From NCBI GenBank assembly GCA_026708115.1, contig JAPOVL010000046.1, positions 366,080 to 430,079 on the forward strand: a DNA stretch of 64,000 bases, in the 5' to 3' direction. The stretch's first letter is position 1, and every line of letters begins with the position of its first letter. Position numbers and translations under genes: made by a program. This DNA comes from Chloroflexota bacterium (GTDB lineage Bacteria > Chloroflexota > Anaerolineae > Aggregatilineales > Phototrophicaceae). The notes under the pieces are model-generated. The model saw nothing but the letters and a program-made list of their open reading frames with translations, was not told the origin of the DNA and searched no databases. This document shows positions 44,317 to 53,243 of the stretch, piece by piece.

Positions 44317-44709
44317 TCATCATCGCCCAGGAGTTCTCGATCGTGTGAGCTCACTTCAAAGAAAAGTGGACATACGGCTTCGCGCGCCAAAGTTCGATGC
44401 CTCTTTGATTGCACGATCCGCGATTCCGTCGTAGCTTTCAGGGGCATTAAGAAGCAAAAAAGCCTCGCTTTTGGACAGGCAGGCTCTTTTACTCAGACTT
44501 ATATGACACGCGTTGCGCTGACCGCCACACCGTGCTATGTCTAACATGGTACCCCATAGTTTAATTTGGAGCTTATGTAGTTAAGTAGCCAAACCCGCGT
44601 TAGTCTTGGTTCTCGATCTGTTTGGGTTTTGTTGTGATTATGATCCGCGCTGATTAGTCATATTCTTCGTTGTCTTTTCTCGATGTCCTCGGTAGTTAAG
44701 ACACGTACT
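44317..44709. other. Gene-free stretch with a possible terminator hairpin
   Basis: No intact gene is visible. At 44455-44490 AAAAAAGCCT pairs with AGGCTCTTTT around a 15-base loop, which looks like a bidirectional terminator for leftward transcription from the transaldolase gene or rightward transcription. Confidence 0.35.
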
Positions 44710-47589
44710 TCAACGCCGCCGCGATTCCACAAAGTCGATTGCGGTCAGCAGTTTCTGCAAACCCAAGCTGCGGTCGCCGGTCAAGTGCAAGCGGATAGCC
44801 CGCCGTTCGTGATTATGCAGGGCTTGCAGATCGCCGGCGGCCTGCGCGGCGAAGAGTGTGCCGAAGTTGAAATTGAAGCCGGGTATATCCAAATCGGGCG
44901 CGGCATCGGCCGTCAACTGCCAAAAGACGCCGTTGTTGCCCCCGCCTTTGTGATACTGGCCCGTGCTATGCAGGTATCGCGGACCGTAGCCGATGGTGAC
45001 CGCGCGCTTGGTGACATGGCGCAGCCGGCGCTGAATGTGATGGAGTAAACGCCTCTCTTGCGAATCGGGACTGAAATAGACCAGAAATGCGAAATAGTCC
45101 CCGGCATGCGTGCCAGCCATCTGCGCGGCAATCACCTGCACAAGGTCACCGCCGTCATAGCCGTGCTGTTGGCAAAGTTCGCGCAGCGGCTCGAGCGTGG
45201 CCTCGTCGGCGAACATCTGCAGGCCTTCGCGCGTCATGATTGGCTCATCAGAGGGAAGGCTCCCGGTATCGCTGTAGATATTCAGCAGCGCCTTGGTCGC
45301 CTCTTTGGCTTCGGTGACATTGGGTTCATCGAAGGGGTTCACGCCCAGCAAGCTGCCGGCGATGGCGGTGGCATATTCCCAGCGGAAGAATTCCCCGGCG
45401 ATGCCGTTTTTGTCCGGTACGCGGATGGTCACACGGGGGTGTCCCGCTTCGCGCAGCGCTCGTATCGCCGCGTCCTTTTCGGCGACATCGCTGTCGTTAT
45501 CGACGCGCAGGTAGACAAAGAGCCGGTCGCTGACATAATCATGCGGCCGGCCGATAGTCGCGCCGACAACCGGCAATGCGCCCAGCCCTTCTTTGCCCAG
45601 GCTTTCCGCCAGGAGTTGCTCCGCCCAGTTGCCAAAGCTCGTCAAGGACTCCGAGGTATAGATGCTGACCTTGTCGCGTCCTTCTTTGGCCAGCGCGCCG
45701 ATGACCGCGCCTAACAGGATGCTGGGGTGATAATGCGCGGGGATCGACTCGCGATTGCTGGCCATCATGGTATCGGCGCTCTCCCAGAGTCCGTCCAGAT
45801 CCAGCCCCAGCAGAGCCGCCGGTACCAGACCGAAGTAACTCAGCGCGCTATAACGCCCGCCGATATCAGCCGGATTGAGAAAGATCTCGCGGACGCCGGC
45901 TTCCTCGGCGATATGCTGCAAGCGCGATCCGGCATCGGTGATGACGATGAATTGCTCGCCCGCGCCGCCGGTCCGTTCCCAGAAATAGTGGTCCAGCGCC
46001 AGGGTCTCGATGGTGCCGCCCGATTTGCTGGCGACGATGAAGAGCGTGTCGTCGAGCGAAATCTCAGCCTCGACCTGTCGGATGCGAGCGGGGTCGGTGC
46101 TGTCGAGCACGATCAGGGTCGGGAAGCCCGCTTGCGGCCCAAAGGTATCGGCAAGCACTTCCGGCGCCAGCGAACTGCCGCCCATGCCCAGCAGCACGAC
46201 GTGCTTGAGGCCGCTGCCACGGACGCTTTCCCGCAGGGCGCGCAACCGCTCGCGGTCGATGGTCCTGTCGGTATCGAGCCAGCCCAGCCGGTCCACGATC
46301 TTCTCCATCGTCGGCCCGTGGTTCTTCCAGAGACTGCCATCCTTGTTCCAAAGCCGTTGATTGGCGAAATCACTGTCCAGCCGCGCGACCGCGTTGTCCA
46401 CTGCGCCGTGATAAATGCCCAGCGCCAGTTTGCTGCGTTCCATGATGCCGCTTCGTAGCAGTGTGCGCTTGGCCGCCACTTGCGAGATTAAGGTTTCGAA
46501 GGCTTCGATGAAGGCGTCGACGCCATCGTCCTGCAAGCGCGAGGTCACCTGACCCAAATCGATCCCGACCTCGGCCAGGCGATCCATGACCTCGTCCGGC
46601 GGCAGGAAGTTGCCAGCCTGCTGCGACAACGTCTCGGCGACTGCGCCGTGGTCCTTGAAGGCCGCCAATGTCGCGGGTGGCAGCGTGTTGACCGTATGTG
46701 CTCCGATCAGATTGTCGACGTACATGGTATCGGGATAGGCCGGGTTCTTGGCGCCGGTCGAGGCCCAGAGCGGACGCTGGGCCAGCGCGCCGGCCGCGCG
46801 CAGATCGGCGAAGCGTTCGCCGTCGAAGATGCGCTGGAAGGAGCGATAAGCCCGCTTGGCGCTGGCGATGGCGGCCTGGCCCAGCAGCTTGCTGTTCGAG
46901 GCGATGCGGGCCGTATCCCCGCGCAGTTGCGCCGCGCGGATGTTGTTTTCCAGGATGTGATCGACCATGACGTCAATGCGGCTGAGGAAAAAGCTGGCGA
47001 CCGAGGCCACGCGCGCGATGTCTTCGCCGGCTGCCAGGCGTCGCTCCAGACCGCGGATGAAGGCCTCGGCGACCGCTTCGTAATTCTCGATAGCAAAAAT
47101 CAGCGTGACATTAACGTTGATGCCGGCGGCGATCGCCGCTTCGATGGCCGGCAGACCCTCGGGCGTAGCCGGAATCTTGATCATCAGATTGGGCCGGTCG
47201 ACGGTTTGGAAGAGGCGCTTGGCTTCATCGATCGTGCCCTGAGTATCACGCGCCAACAGCGGCGACACTTCCAGGCTGACAAAACCATCGCCGCCATTGC
47301 TGCGCTCATAGATCGGGCGAAAGAGGTCGGTCGCGTTTTGGATATCTTCGATAGCCAGAGACTCGTAGATGTCTTCCGCTTCTAGATCAAGCATGGTCAA
47401 GATGGCTTCGTCATAGGTATCGGAATCGCCGATGGCCTTTTGAAATATCGATGGATTCGAGGTGACGCCGAGTATGCCTTCTTCATCGATTCGACGTTGA
47501 AGGTCCCCGTTTTCCAGGTCTTGGCGGTGGATATAGTCCAGCCAGGCGCTTTGCCCGTGTCTCTGTATGTCCAGCAGGGGGTTGCTCAT
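44710..47589 (-). CDS. Bifunctional transaldolase/glucose-6-phosphate isomerase
   Basis: A 959-residue fusion. Residues 1 to about 365 are a transaldolase TIM barrel: GILGVTSNPSIFQKAI near 42, the Schiff-base lysine in NLMIKIPATPEGL near 133, and the phosphate-binding WASTGAKNPAYPDTMYV near 270. Residues from about 395 form a phosphoglucose isomerase with its two SIS folds (VVLLGMGGSSLAPEV near 462 and FIVASKSGGTIET near 520). The fusion is known in Chloroflexota, Cyanobacteria and some Actinobacteria, and links the pentose phosphate pathway to glycolysis. I start at 47589 (MSNPLLDIQRHG), which matches the family start. It is unlinked to neighbours. Confidence 0.93.
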   Translation of the reverse strand: MSNPLLDIQRHGQSAWLDYIHRQDLENGDLQRRIDEEGILGVTSNPSIFQKAIGDSDTYDEAILTMLDLEAEDIYESLAIEDIQNATDLFRPIYERSNGGDGFVSLEVSPLLARDTQGTIDEAKRLFQTVDRPNLMIKIPATPEGLPAIEAAIAAGINVNVTLIFAIENYEAVAEAFIRGLERRLAAGEDIARVASVASFFLSRIDVMVDHILENNIRAAQLRGDTARIASNSKLLGQAAIASAKRAYRSFQRIFDGERFADLRAAGALAQRPLWASTGAKNPAYPDTMYVDNLIGAHTVNTLPPATLAAFKDHGAVAETLSQQAGNFLPPDEVMDRLAEVGIDLGQVTSRLQDDGVDAFIEAFETLISQVAAKRTLLRSGIMERSKLALGIYHGAVDNAVARLDSDFANQRLWNKDGSLWKNHGPTMEKIVDRLGWLDTDRTIDRERLRALRESVRGSGLKHVVLLGMGGSSLAPEVLADTFGPQAGFPTLIVLDSTDPARIRQVEAEISLDDTLFIVASKSGGTIETLALDHYFWERTGGAGEQFIVITDAGSRLQHIAEEAGVREIFLNPADIGGRYSALSYFGLVPAALLGLDLDGLWESADTMMASNRESIPAHYHPSILLGAVIGALAKEGRDKVSIYTSESLTSFGNWAEQLLAESLGKEGLGALPVVGATIGRPHDYVSDRLFVYLRVDNDSDVAEKDAAIRALREAGHPRVTIRVPDKNGIAGEFFRWEYATAIAGSLLGVNPFDEPNVTEAKEATKALLNIYSDTGSLPSDEPIMTREGLQMFADEATLEPLRELCQQHGYDGGDLVQVIAAQMAGTHAGDYFAFLVYFSPDSQERRLLHHIQRRLRHVTKRAVTIGYGPRYLHSTGQYHKGGGNNGVFWQLTADAAPDLDIPGFNFNFGTLFAAQAAGDLQALHNHERRAIRLHLTGDRSLGLQKLLTAIDFVESRRR

Positions 47590-47646
47590 GATCCTCATGT
47601 CTCCCGAACTCCGCTCCGGCGAAAGTTTCGACATTGTATCAGGCAT

Positions 47647-47912
47647 GGCTGGCGCTCGCTAGGTTGCGCGCTAAAGCCCCTCTCCCACAAAGGGCTGAGG
47701 AGCGGACATGTTTGAAGTAACGCGGTACGATGGCGACGGGTCAGCTATTAGCTGACCCCTACAAGGTTCATTTGTGGCGAAAATTGTATGGGCGACCTAT
47801 CAGGTCGCCCGAAAATCGCCACAAAAATACAGATTTATTGGCGATATTGAGCTTGATGAAAAGATGTCCCCTCCTCAGCCTTTATGAGAGAGGAATCTGG
47901 GGCGAGGACGGC
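47647..47912. repeat. Intergenic repeat block with two palindromes
   Basis: No gene. GGGTCAGCTA pairs with TAGCTGACCC at 47738-47758, and GGGCGACCT pairs with AGGTCGCCC around ATC at 47790-47810. C/G-rich degenerate elements flank them (about 47677-47705, and 47865-47905 in inverted sense). Confidence 0.75.
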
Positions 47913-49156
47913 TCAAGCGAATCCAAAGCGTGGTCCGCTCTTCTCCACACCGTGCCATGCCAAGGCTGTCGCCATCACAGTGTCATCGTGCATGCCCAGT
48001 GGCGCGCCATAGCGATAGCCCCCGCCCCCAGGTAAGCGCTGCAGTGTATAGCTGGCCAGTTCCGCCAGCAGCACCGGATGATCAAGCAAGCTGATAAATC
48101 GGCGTTCAATCGCCAGCGCAAGGGATTCGATCAGGGGCGATTTGCTCTTTGAGGTGGTCGTGAAGCTGCGCATCGGCAGTCCTTCTTCCAACAAGGCTTC
48201 GATATTGGGCGATCCGAAGCTGTTGGCTTCCGCCCAGATCTGTTGAGCTGCCAGCGATCACAGATTGCTCGCAGCCGTCCCCGCTGCAAGCCCCAGCCGA
48301 TCTGGTTGAAGCGATCCAAGGCGACCATGCGCCGCTCATCCGCGTCAATGATAACGATGACGGTGTAATCGCGATCGCGTCCCCAATCCACGCCCGCTAC
48401 GTAAAGACGCCCGGCGATAGCCTGCGGATAGGGATCCCTGGCGAGGGCGGCGCGGATTCCCCGAAAGACCTGACCGCTGTCGTCATCAAAGCGCGCTCGA
48501 TATTCTGCGCCCCAGATATGCTCGGTCGTCATGCGGCGGATGCTTTCCAACTCTTCGGCGGCGATATTGGGATTTCTATCCGTCGGGAACCAGAAGGCCT
48601 GCCACTACGGCTGATACCGAGCATTGATGCCCTTTTGAAACAGATCGTAGAACCAGTTGCGTCCAAAAGGCGTGCTCAGAAACAGGGCGTTGCCCCGGGT
48701 CGTCGTCAACATCGGCCGAACGATTTCCGGCCAGACGCGCGGTTCCATATAAGCGGCTTCGTCCAGCACGGCCAGATCTAGGCCCTCGCCGCGCAAATTG
48801 TCCGGATAATGCGTGCTGCGTACCGCGATCATGCCTCCGCCGGGCGCGTCAATACGGCGTTCGCTCTCACTGGTCGCCAGATCGGGGAAGCGCCTCGTGC
48901 TCGCTTTCAAGTTGCGTCATACCTGGCTCGCCATCAGATGAGTCGGCGCCAGCCACCATGTGCGCTTCTTCTCCCATAGCGCCTGATGCAGCAGTATCGT
49001 CTTGCCAAGCTCGGTCTTGCCCCAGCGCCTCCCACACGCCACTACTTTGAAGCGAGCGGTCAAATCCCTCACTTGCGCCTGTCCATGGTGGCACCTCCTG
49101 AACGGCACCATCATAATAGTATTCGAATTGGATGACTTTTTCTTCTTCTCGCTCAT
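47913..49156 (-). pseudogene. Phage terminase large subunit, decayed
   Basis: A phage DNA-packaging ATPase/nuclease gene broken three times. The N-terminal ATPase has Walker A CGRRWGKTELGK near residue 45 and runs to APTHLMASQV, where a TGA (48919-48917) replaces a probable Trp codon. The same frame resumes with KASTRRFPDLATSESE, Walker B LDLAVLDEAAYM and a TTRGNALFLSTPFG motif, and is stopped again by a TAG at 48607-48605. It then continues WQAFWFPTDRNPN and the nuclease strand VAGVDWGRDRDYTVI. A one-base deletion near 48244-48251 shifts the frame, after which AQQIWAEANSFGSPN and the C-terminus follow. Nothing else of the phage is nearby except the small-subunit-like gene. Confidence 0.85.
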
Positions 49157-49610
49157 CAGTTTCTTCTATCGCTCCCTCCAGTTTCAACGCGTGATTGACC
49201 AGCGCGCCCAGCGCCGACGCCAACTGATTCAACGGCGCCTTGGCCAGGGTTTCGCCGTTCATCTGTTGCAGGATCGCCTGACCGTGTTCCAGCATCCCCA
49301 ACTGCAAATCAACCGTCAGCCTGTCCCGCTGGCGACGCTGCCGCTTTCGCTGTCTGCTGCGCAGATCGTCCTCGACTCCCTGCCAGCCACGCAGCGTGCG
49401 CTCCGGGATCTCCAGCAGGTCGCTGATCTTGGCCACATCGCCATCGTTTTGGTCGATCTGGTTCAGCGCGTCAATCTTGGTATCGAGTGAGTACTTTCGC
49501 GACGTCTGAGGTCCAACCTCCTTCTCCAAACGGAAAAAAGAAAAGAAAAGTTTCCCACAACTCGCCCTCCGGCTGATAACGGGAACGGTAAAAGGAGGCC
49601 GTCCGCGCAT
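48867..49610 (-). pseudogene. Terminase small subunit-like protein, probably extended by readthrough
   Basis: A 247-codon frame. The middle part is a DNA-binding-type protein with a helix-turn-helix (KIDALNQIDQNDGDVAKISD, then LLEIPERTLRGW) near residues 44-78 and a basic helix near 85-95. It lies just upstream of the terminase large-subunit remnant, the usual position of the small subunit. Sequence after about residue 185 is the out-of-frame reading of the large-subunit ATPase, so the natural end has probably been lost. The first 30 or so residues (before LEKEVGPQTS) also look non-native. The function is inferred from position and the HTH. Confidence 0.6.
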
Positions 49611-49856
49611 GGGAGTCTTTTCTAATCTGGCACAATATTAGCACAAATGTTCTGACGATTGGCGACAAGATGTTCACACGTTCAGGTTTTCTAACGATTG
49701 CTTGTCGCATGAGCGCCGCAGTTTACATAAACAGTGCGCCGAAATAGCGAGTCAGCCAATGGCGTAGGGCTGTGTCGGCGCTAAGGCTCAAGCCCTGACT
49801 TGCGCGAGACTTTGTTTAGCATTTATATTTGGAACTCGACCAAAGGAGTCAACAGC
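49611..49856. other. Intergenic region before coaE
   Basis: About 245 bases. No gene recognised. The end of the terminase remnant region faces the coaE start, and no repeat of the dispersed families is present. Confidence 0.4.
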
Positions 49857-50474
49857 TTGAGCGCGCGCTATCCGGACAAGTACCTGATCGGGCTGACCGG
49901 CAATATTGCGGTTGGAAAGAGTCTCGTCCGACAGTTCCTGGTTGATCTGGGTGCGGCAGCCGTTGATGCCGACCGAGTCGCGCATCAAGTGATATTGCGT
50001 GGCGGCCCGGCATTCGACGACGTGGTTAAAGAATTCGGCTTGGACGTCATCGGCGCAGATGGCGAGATCAACCGCGCCGCCCTAGGCAAAATCGTATTTG
50101 CGAATCAAATGGAATTGCGAGCGCTGGAAGCAATCACGCATCCCCCCATCCGGGAACGGATTCACCAACTCATTCGAAGCGCCAAGCAGCGGGTAGTGGT
50201 CATTGAAGCGATCAAGCTGCTCGAGGGAGATCTGCGACAGGTCGTCGACGCCGTTTGGGTGGTCAATGCCGCGCCACAGACGCGCTTAAAGCGCCTGATG
50301 AGCGAGCGAGGCTTGAGCGAGGACATTGCCAGGCAGCGCATCGCGTCACAGAACAAGCAAGAAGACAAACTGCGCCAGGCCGATGTGATTATCGAAAACG
50401 ATGGGGACGTCGCAGAAACGCGCGATCAGGTGCAGCGGCACTGGCGGGATATTCACCACAGCGAAGCAGACTAG
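49857..50474 (+). CDS. coaE: Dephospho-CoA kinase
   Basis: A 205-residue P-loop kinase that phosphorylates dephospho-CoA in the last step of coenzyme A synthesis. Walker A is GLTGNIAVGKS near residue 14, the family's AAVDADRVAHQV follows near 32, and the lid region LKRLMSERGLSEDIARQRI is near 145. I start at the TTG at 49857, eight bases after AAGGAG. The open frame extends upstream to 49800, but that part lacks a binding site and family similarity. It lies 96 bases upstream of gatA on the same strand. Confidence 0.92.
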   Translation: MSARYPDKYLIGLTGNIAVGKSLVRQFLVDLGAAAVDADRVAHQVILRGGPAFDDVVKEFGLDVIGADGEINRAALGKIVFANQMELRALEAITHPPIRERIHQLIRSAKQRVVVIEAIKLLEGDLRQVVDAVWVVNAAPQTRLKRLMSERGLSEDIARQRIASQNKQEDKLRQADVIIENDGDVAETRDQVQRHWRDIHHSEAD

Positions 50475-50570
50475 TCGTTTTTTACCACGGCCGCCGAGCG
50501 GCTGTGGTGAATCCCCGTTGTGCTATACTCGTGCTCCGTGCCGACGGACCCGAAAGCTTAGGCGGAACAA

Positions 50571-52031
50571 ATGACAGATCTCACTGCTTTGACTATCACA
50601 GAGGCACTGGAAGGGCTGCGAGAGCGCGAGATCAGTTCGCTCGAGTTGACCGAGGCTCATTTGCGGCGGATTGAAGCGCTGGACCCGCGCGTCCGCGCCT
50701 ACCTTTGCCTCACTGCCGATCTGGCGCTGGGGGGAGCAAAAGCGGCCGATCAAGCGCGAGCGGCTGGCGACGACAGACCACTGCTCGGCATTCCCCTCGC
50801 GCTGAAAGACGTGCTTTCCACCAAGGGTATTGAAACGACCTGCGGTTCCAAGATCCTCAAAGGGTACCTGCCGATATTTGACGCCACCTCCGTAGCGCGC
50901 CTCCACGAGGCGGGCGCGGTCCTGCTTGGCAAACTCAACATGGACGAATTCGCCATGGGCTCGACCACTGAAAACAGCGGCTACTTTCCCACGCGCAATC
51001 CCTGGAACCGCGAGCGAGTGCCCGGCGGCAGCAGCGGGGGCAGCGCGGCGGCTGTTTCAGCGGAGATGGCGATGGGGACACTGGGAACGGATACCGGCGG
51101 CAGCATCCGCCAGCCGGCCTCTTTCTGCGGCGTCAGCGCTATCAAACCCAGTTACGGACGTGTCTCGCGCTATGGTCTGATCGCCTACGGATCGTCCTTC
51201 GATCAGGCCGGTCCTTTCGCGCGCACGGTGGAAGATGTCGCGCGTGTGCTGGCTGTTATCGCCGGACATGATCCGCTCGATTCGACCAGTATGCCGGTTG
51301 ACGTGCCGGACTATGTCGCCGAGCTGTCTCGCGATGTACGTGGCTTGAAGATCGGCTTGCCGCGGGAATACTTCGCGGAAGGACTGCAGCCTGAGGTCGA
51401 AAAAGCTGTGCTTGCAGCGGCCGCGCTGCTTGAGGACATGGGCGCCCATGTGCAAGAGGTCAGTCTCGCGCACGCCGAATACTGCCTGCCCGCCTACTAC
51501 ATCATCGCCATGGCGGAAGCCAGCGCCAACCTGGCCCGTTACGACGGCGTCCGTTTCGGCGCACGCGTCGAAGGGACGGACCTGATTGATACCTACAAGC
51601 TGACGCGCGGCCGCGGATTCGGCGAAGAGGTAAAGCGGCGCATCATGCTTGGCACGTATACGCTTTCGGCCGGATACTACGACGCCTATTATGGCAAGGC
51701 GCAAGCCGTGCGTACGCTCATCCGGGCTGAATTTGACGCCATCTTTGCAAAGGTAGACGCCCTGGTGGCGCCGGTCGCGCCCACAACCGCCTTCAAGTTT
51801 GGCGAAATGACTCAGGATCCGCTACAGATGATCCTGGCGGATGTGCTGACGATATCAGCGAATTTGGCGGGATTATGCGGGTTGAGCGTTCCTTGCGGCT
51901 TCGACAGCGCGGGTTTGCCCATCGGCTTGCAAATCCTGGGCGCGCCCTATACCGAGCCTACAGCGCTGCGACTGGGCCACGCCTATCAAATGGCGACCGA
52001 CTGGCACTTGCGCCGGCCAGAAATAGCCTAG
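50571..52031 (+). CDS. gatA: Aspartyl/glutamyl-tRNA amidotransferase subunit A
   Basis: A 486-residue amidase-signature enzyme that releases ammonia from glutamine for Glu-tRNA(Gln)/Asp-tRNA(Asn) amidation. The Ser-cisSer-Lys triad is visible: Lys in GIPLALKDVLSTKG near 78, and the serines in GGSSGGSAAAVSAE near 153 and DTGGSIRQPA near 177. It is full length (family about 485). gatC and gatB are not adjacent; they must lie elsewhere. The enzyme is cytoplasmic and works as part of the GatCAB complex. Confidence 0.95.
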   Translation: MTDLTALTITEALEGLREREISSLELTEAHLRRIEALDPRVRAYLCLTADLALGGAKAADQARAAGDDRPLLGIPLALKDVLSTKGIETTCGSKILKGYLPIFDATSVARLHEAGAVLLGKLNMDEFAMGSTTENSGYFPTRNPWNRERVPGGSSGGSAAAVSAEMAMGTLGTDTGGSIRQPASFCGVSAIKPSYGRVSRYGLIAYGSSFDQAGPFARTVEDVARVLAVIAGHDPLDSTSMPVDVPDYVAELSRDVRGLKIGLPREYFAEGLQPEVEKAVLAAAALLEDMGAHVQEVSLAHAEYCLPAYYIIAMAEASANLARYDGVRFGARVEGTDLIDTYKLTRGRGFGEEVKRRIMLGTYTLSAGYYDAYYGKAQAVRTLIRAEFDAIFAKVDALVAPVAPTTAFKFGEMTQDPLQMILADVLTISANLAGLCGLSVPCGFDSAGLPIGLQILGAPYTEPTALRLGHAYQMATDWHLRRPEIA

Positions 52032-52053
52032 CTGTATGCGTCGGTAAACGCGC

Positions 52054-52542
52054 TCATTCTGGATTGCGAACAGTTTCCCAGATTGCGACAAGTTCCGCTT
52101 CGGTAGCTCCGCCGTTAGTATGGGCAACGATCATCAGATTGGCGAGCGCGTCGAACTTATTGTCGAGGCGCGCAACTTCAACTGTAATCCGATTGTCTAG
52201 TCGCGATATTTCGCCAGTTAGCCTGCTGTCCAGCGCCGCAATTTCGCCAGATAGCTTGATGTCCAGTGCCGCTATAGCTTCGCGATTCTCTGCGATGTCA
52301 TCCCGATTCTCAATTATTAGTGCCCTCAATTCGGCAAATTGAGGGTTTATCAATGCGACAAGCGCCAGCAGCGCCAGGATAACTGGAATGCTTATAGAAG
52401 CGATTACTTGGAGCCACAGTGGCATTTTCATCTTGTTAGCACCGTCGTCAGTCACAGGAACTTGCTCCACGTTAGACCCCGCAATCGTAGCTGTAGAACG
52501 CTGGTAACGCGCCGGTGGCTTGTCACTTATCTCGTGTTTCAT
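52054..52542 (-). CDS. Small membrane-anchored coiled-coil protein
   Basis: A 162-residue protein, not assigned to a named family. A single hydrophobic span lies near residues 44-66 (WLQVIASISIPVILALLALV). It is followed by an 11-residue repeat in the coiled coil, roughly LDxRLTGEIxx, at about residues 90-135. The repeat resembles MCU-regulator/DUF1640-type stalks. The C-terminus ends in a short globular tail. AAGGG lies three bases before the ATG. It is convergent with gatA, with a 22-base gap. Two smaller proteins of similar layout occur at 52683 and 55172. Confidence 0.65.
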   Translation of the reverse strand: MKHEISDKPPARYQRSTATIAGSNVEQVPVTDDGANKMKMPLWLQVIASISIPVILALLALVALINPQFAELRALIIENRDDIAENREAIAALDIKLSGEIAALDSRLTGEISRLDNRITVEVARLDNKFDALANLMIVAHTNGGATEAELVAIWETVRNPE

Positions 52543-52682
52543 GAACCCTTTTGCTCATGCAAGGAACGGGTCTGTTATATTGTGCAAGCGCGGCAGACCT
52601 TTTTGCTGCCGCCGGGGGTCTACATATGCGGGATCAACGATGCCATTCACGTCAACAGAGTAGTGACAGCACCATTCAAACA

Positions 52683-52931
52683 TCAAACTGGGATCCTGCT
52701 GACCAGGAACGAAATAACGCTCGAAAGAATGGCTACCACCACCGCGATCTGCCAAGTCAGATTCTTGATGTCGCCGCGCAACCTCTTAATTTCGCCGCGG
52801 ATCTCCGCCATCATCACCTTGATATCGCCAATTTCTCGTTCATGTTTGTCTTGAGTGACATATGTCTCCATCCGCGTCTCAATCACCGCTAACCGTTTGT
52901 TGTCTACATTGGATTTTGCGTCCGCTACCAT
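52683..52931 (-). CDS. Small coiled-coil protein with C-terminal membrane segment
   Basis: An 82-residue protein. Residues 10-58 are strongly helical and charged, and the heptad pattern IKVMMAEIRGEIKRLRGDI suggests a coiled coil. Residues 60-80 form one hydrophobic span (WQIAVVVAILSSVISFLV). AAGGA lies eight bases before the ATG. It has the reverse topology of its neighbour at 52054. The function is unknown. Confidence 0.6.
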   Translation of the reverse strand: MVADAKSNVDNKRLAVIETRMETYVTQDKHEREIGDIKVMMAEIRGEIKRLRGDIKNLTWQIAVVVAILSSVISFLVSRIPV

Positions 52932-53243
52932 GTATGCTTCCTTGATTCTTGTTGTTAGAATAACGCAAGTTCACAGTTTGGTCTAGCCGCGAAGTTCACA
53001 ACATGCTCGCGTTTGAGCCATTTGCGAAACCTCCCAGAAAACCCAAGCATAGCGAGCGATTGCGCTGCTATCACCTTGGTAAGCCTAGCTGCTTTGACCA
53101 CAACCTAGCTATCGCATTGTATGTAGGATAGTACAAACCAATGTGCTTGACCACGCGCTGTCAGATGCCGCAGTTAAGCGGTAGACGCACGATGCCTGTA
53201 AATGGTGATAGAATGACGGCATTCATCAAGAGGGCATCCAGCC
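52932..53243. other. Gene-free stretch upstream of asnB
   Basis: About 310 bases between the small membrane protein gene and asnB (divergent). It must carry both promoters, but no box pair was convincing. No repeats were recognised. Confidence 0.4.

Noticed and set aside
43942..44544. A 200-codon rightward frame after the AraC gene
   Set aside because: Its composition is unlike a protein, with many Cys, His and Arg residues and no motif. It overlaps the more plausible decayed M20-like fragment on the other strand.
50485..50512. Intrinsic terminator between coaE and gatA
   Set aside because: A CCACGGCCGC/GCGGCTGTGG hairpin exists, but the T run precedes it on the plus strand, so it is not a standard terminator in that direction, and the minus strand has an A run after it.
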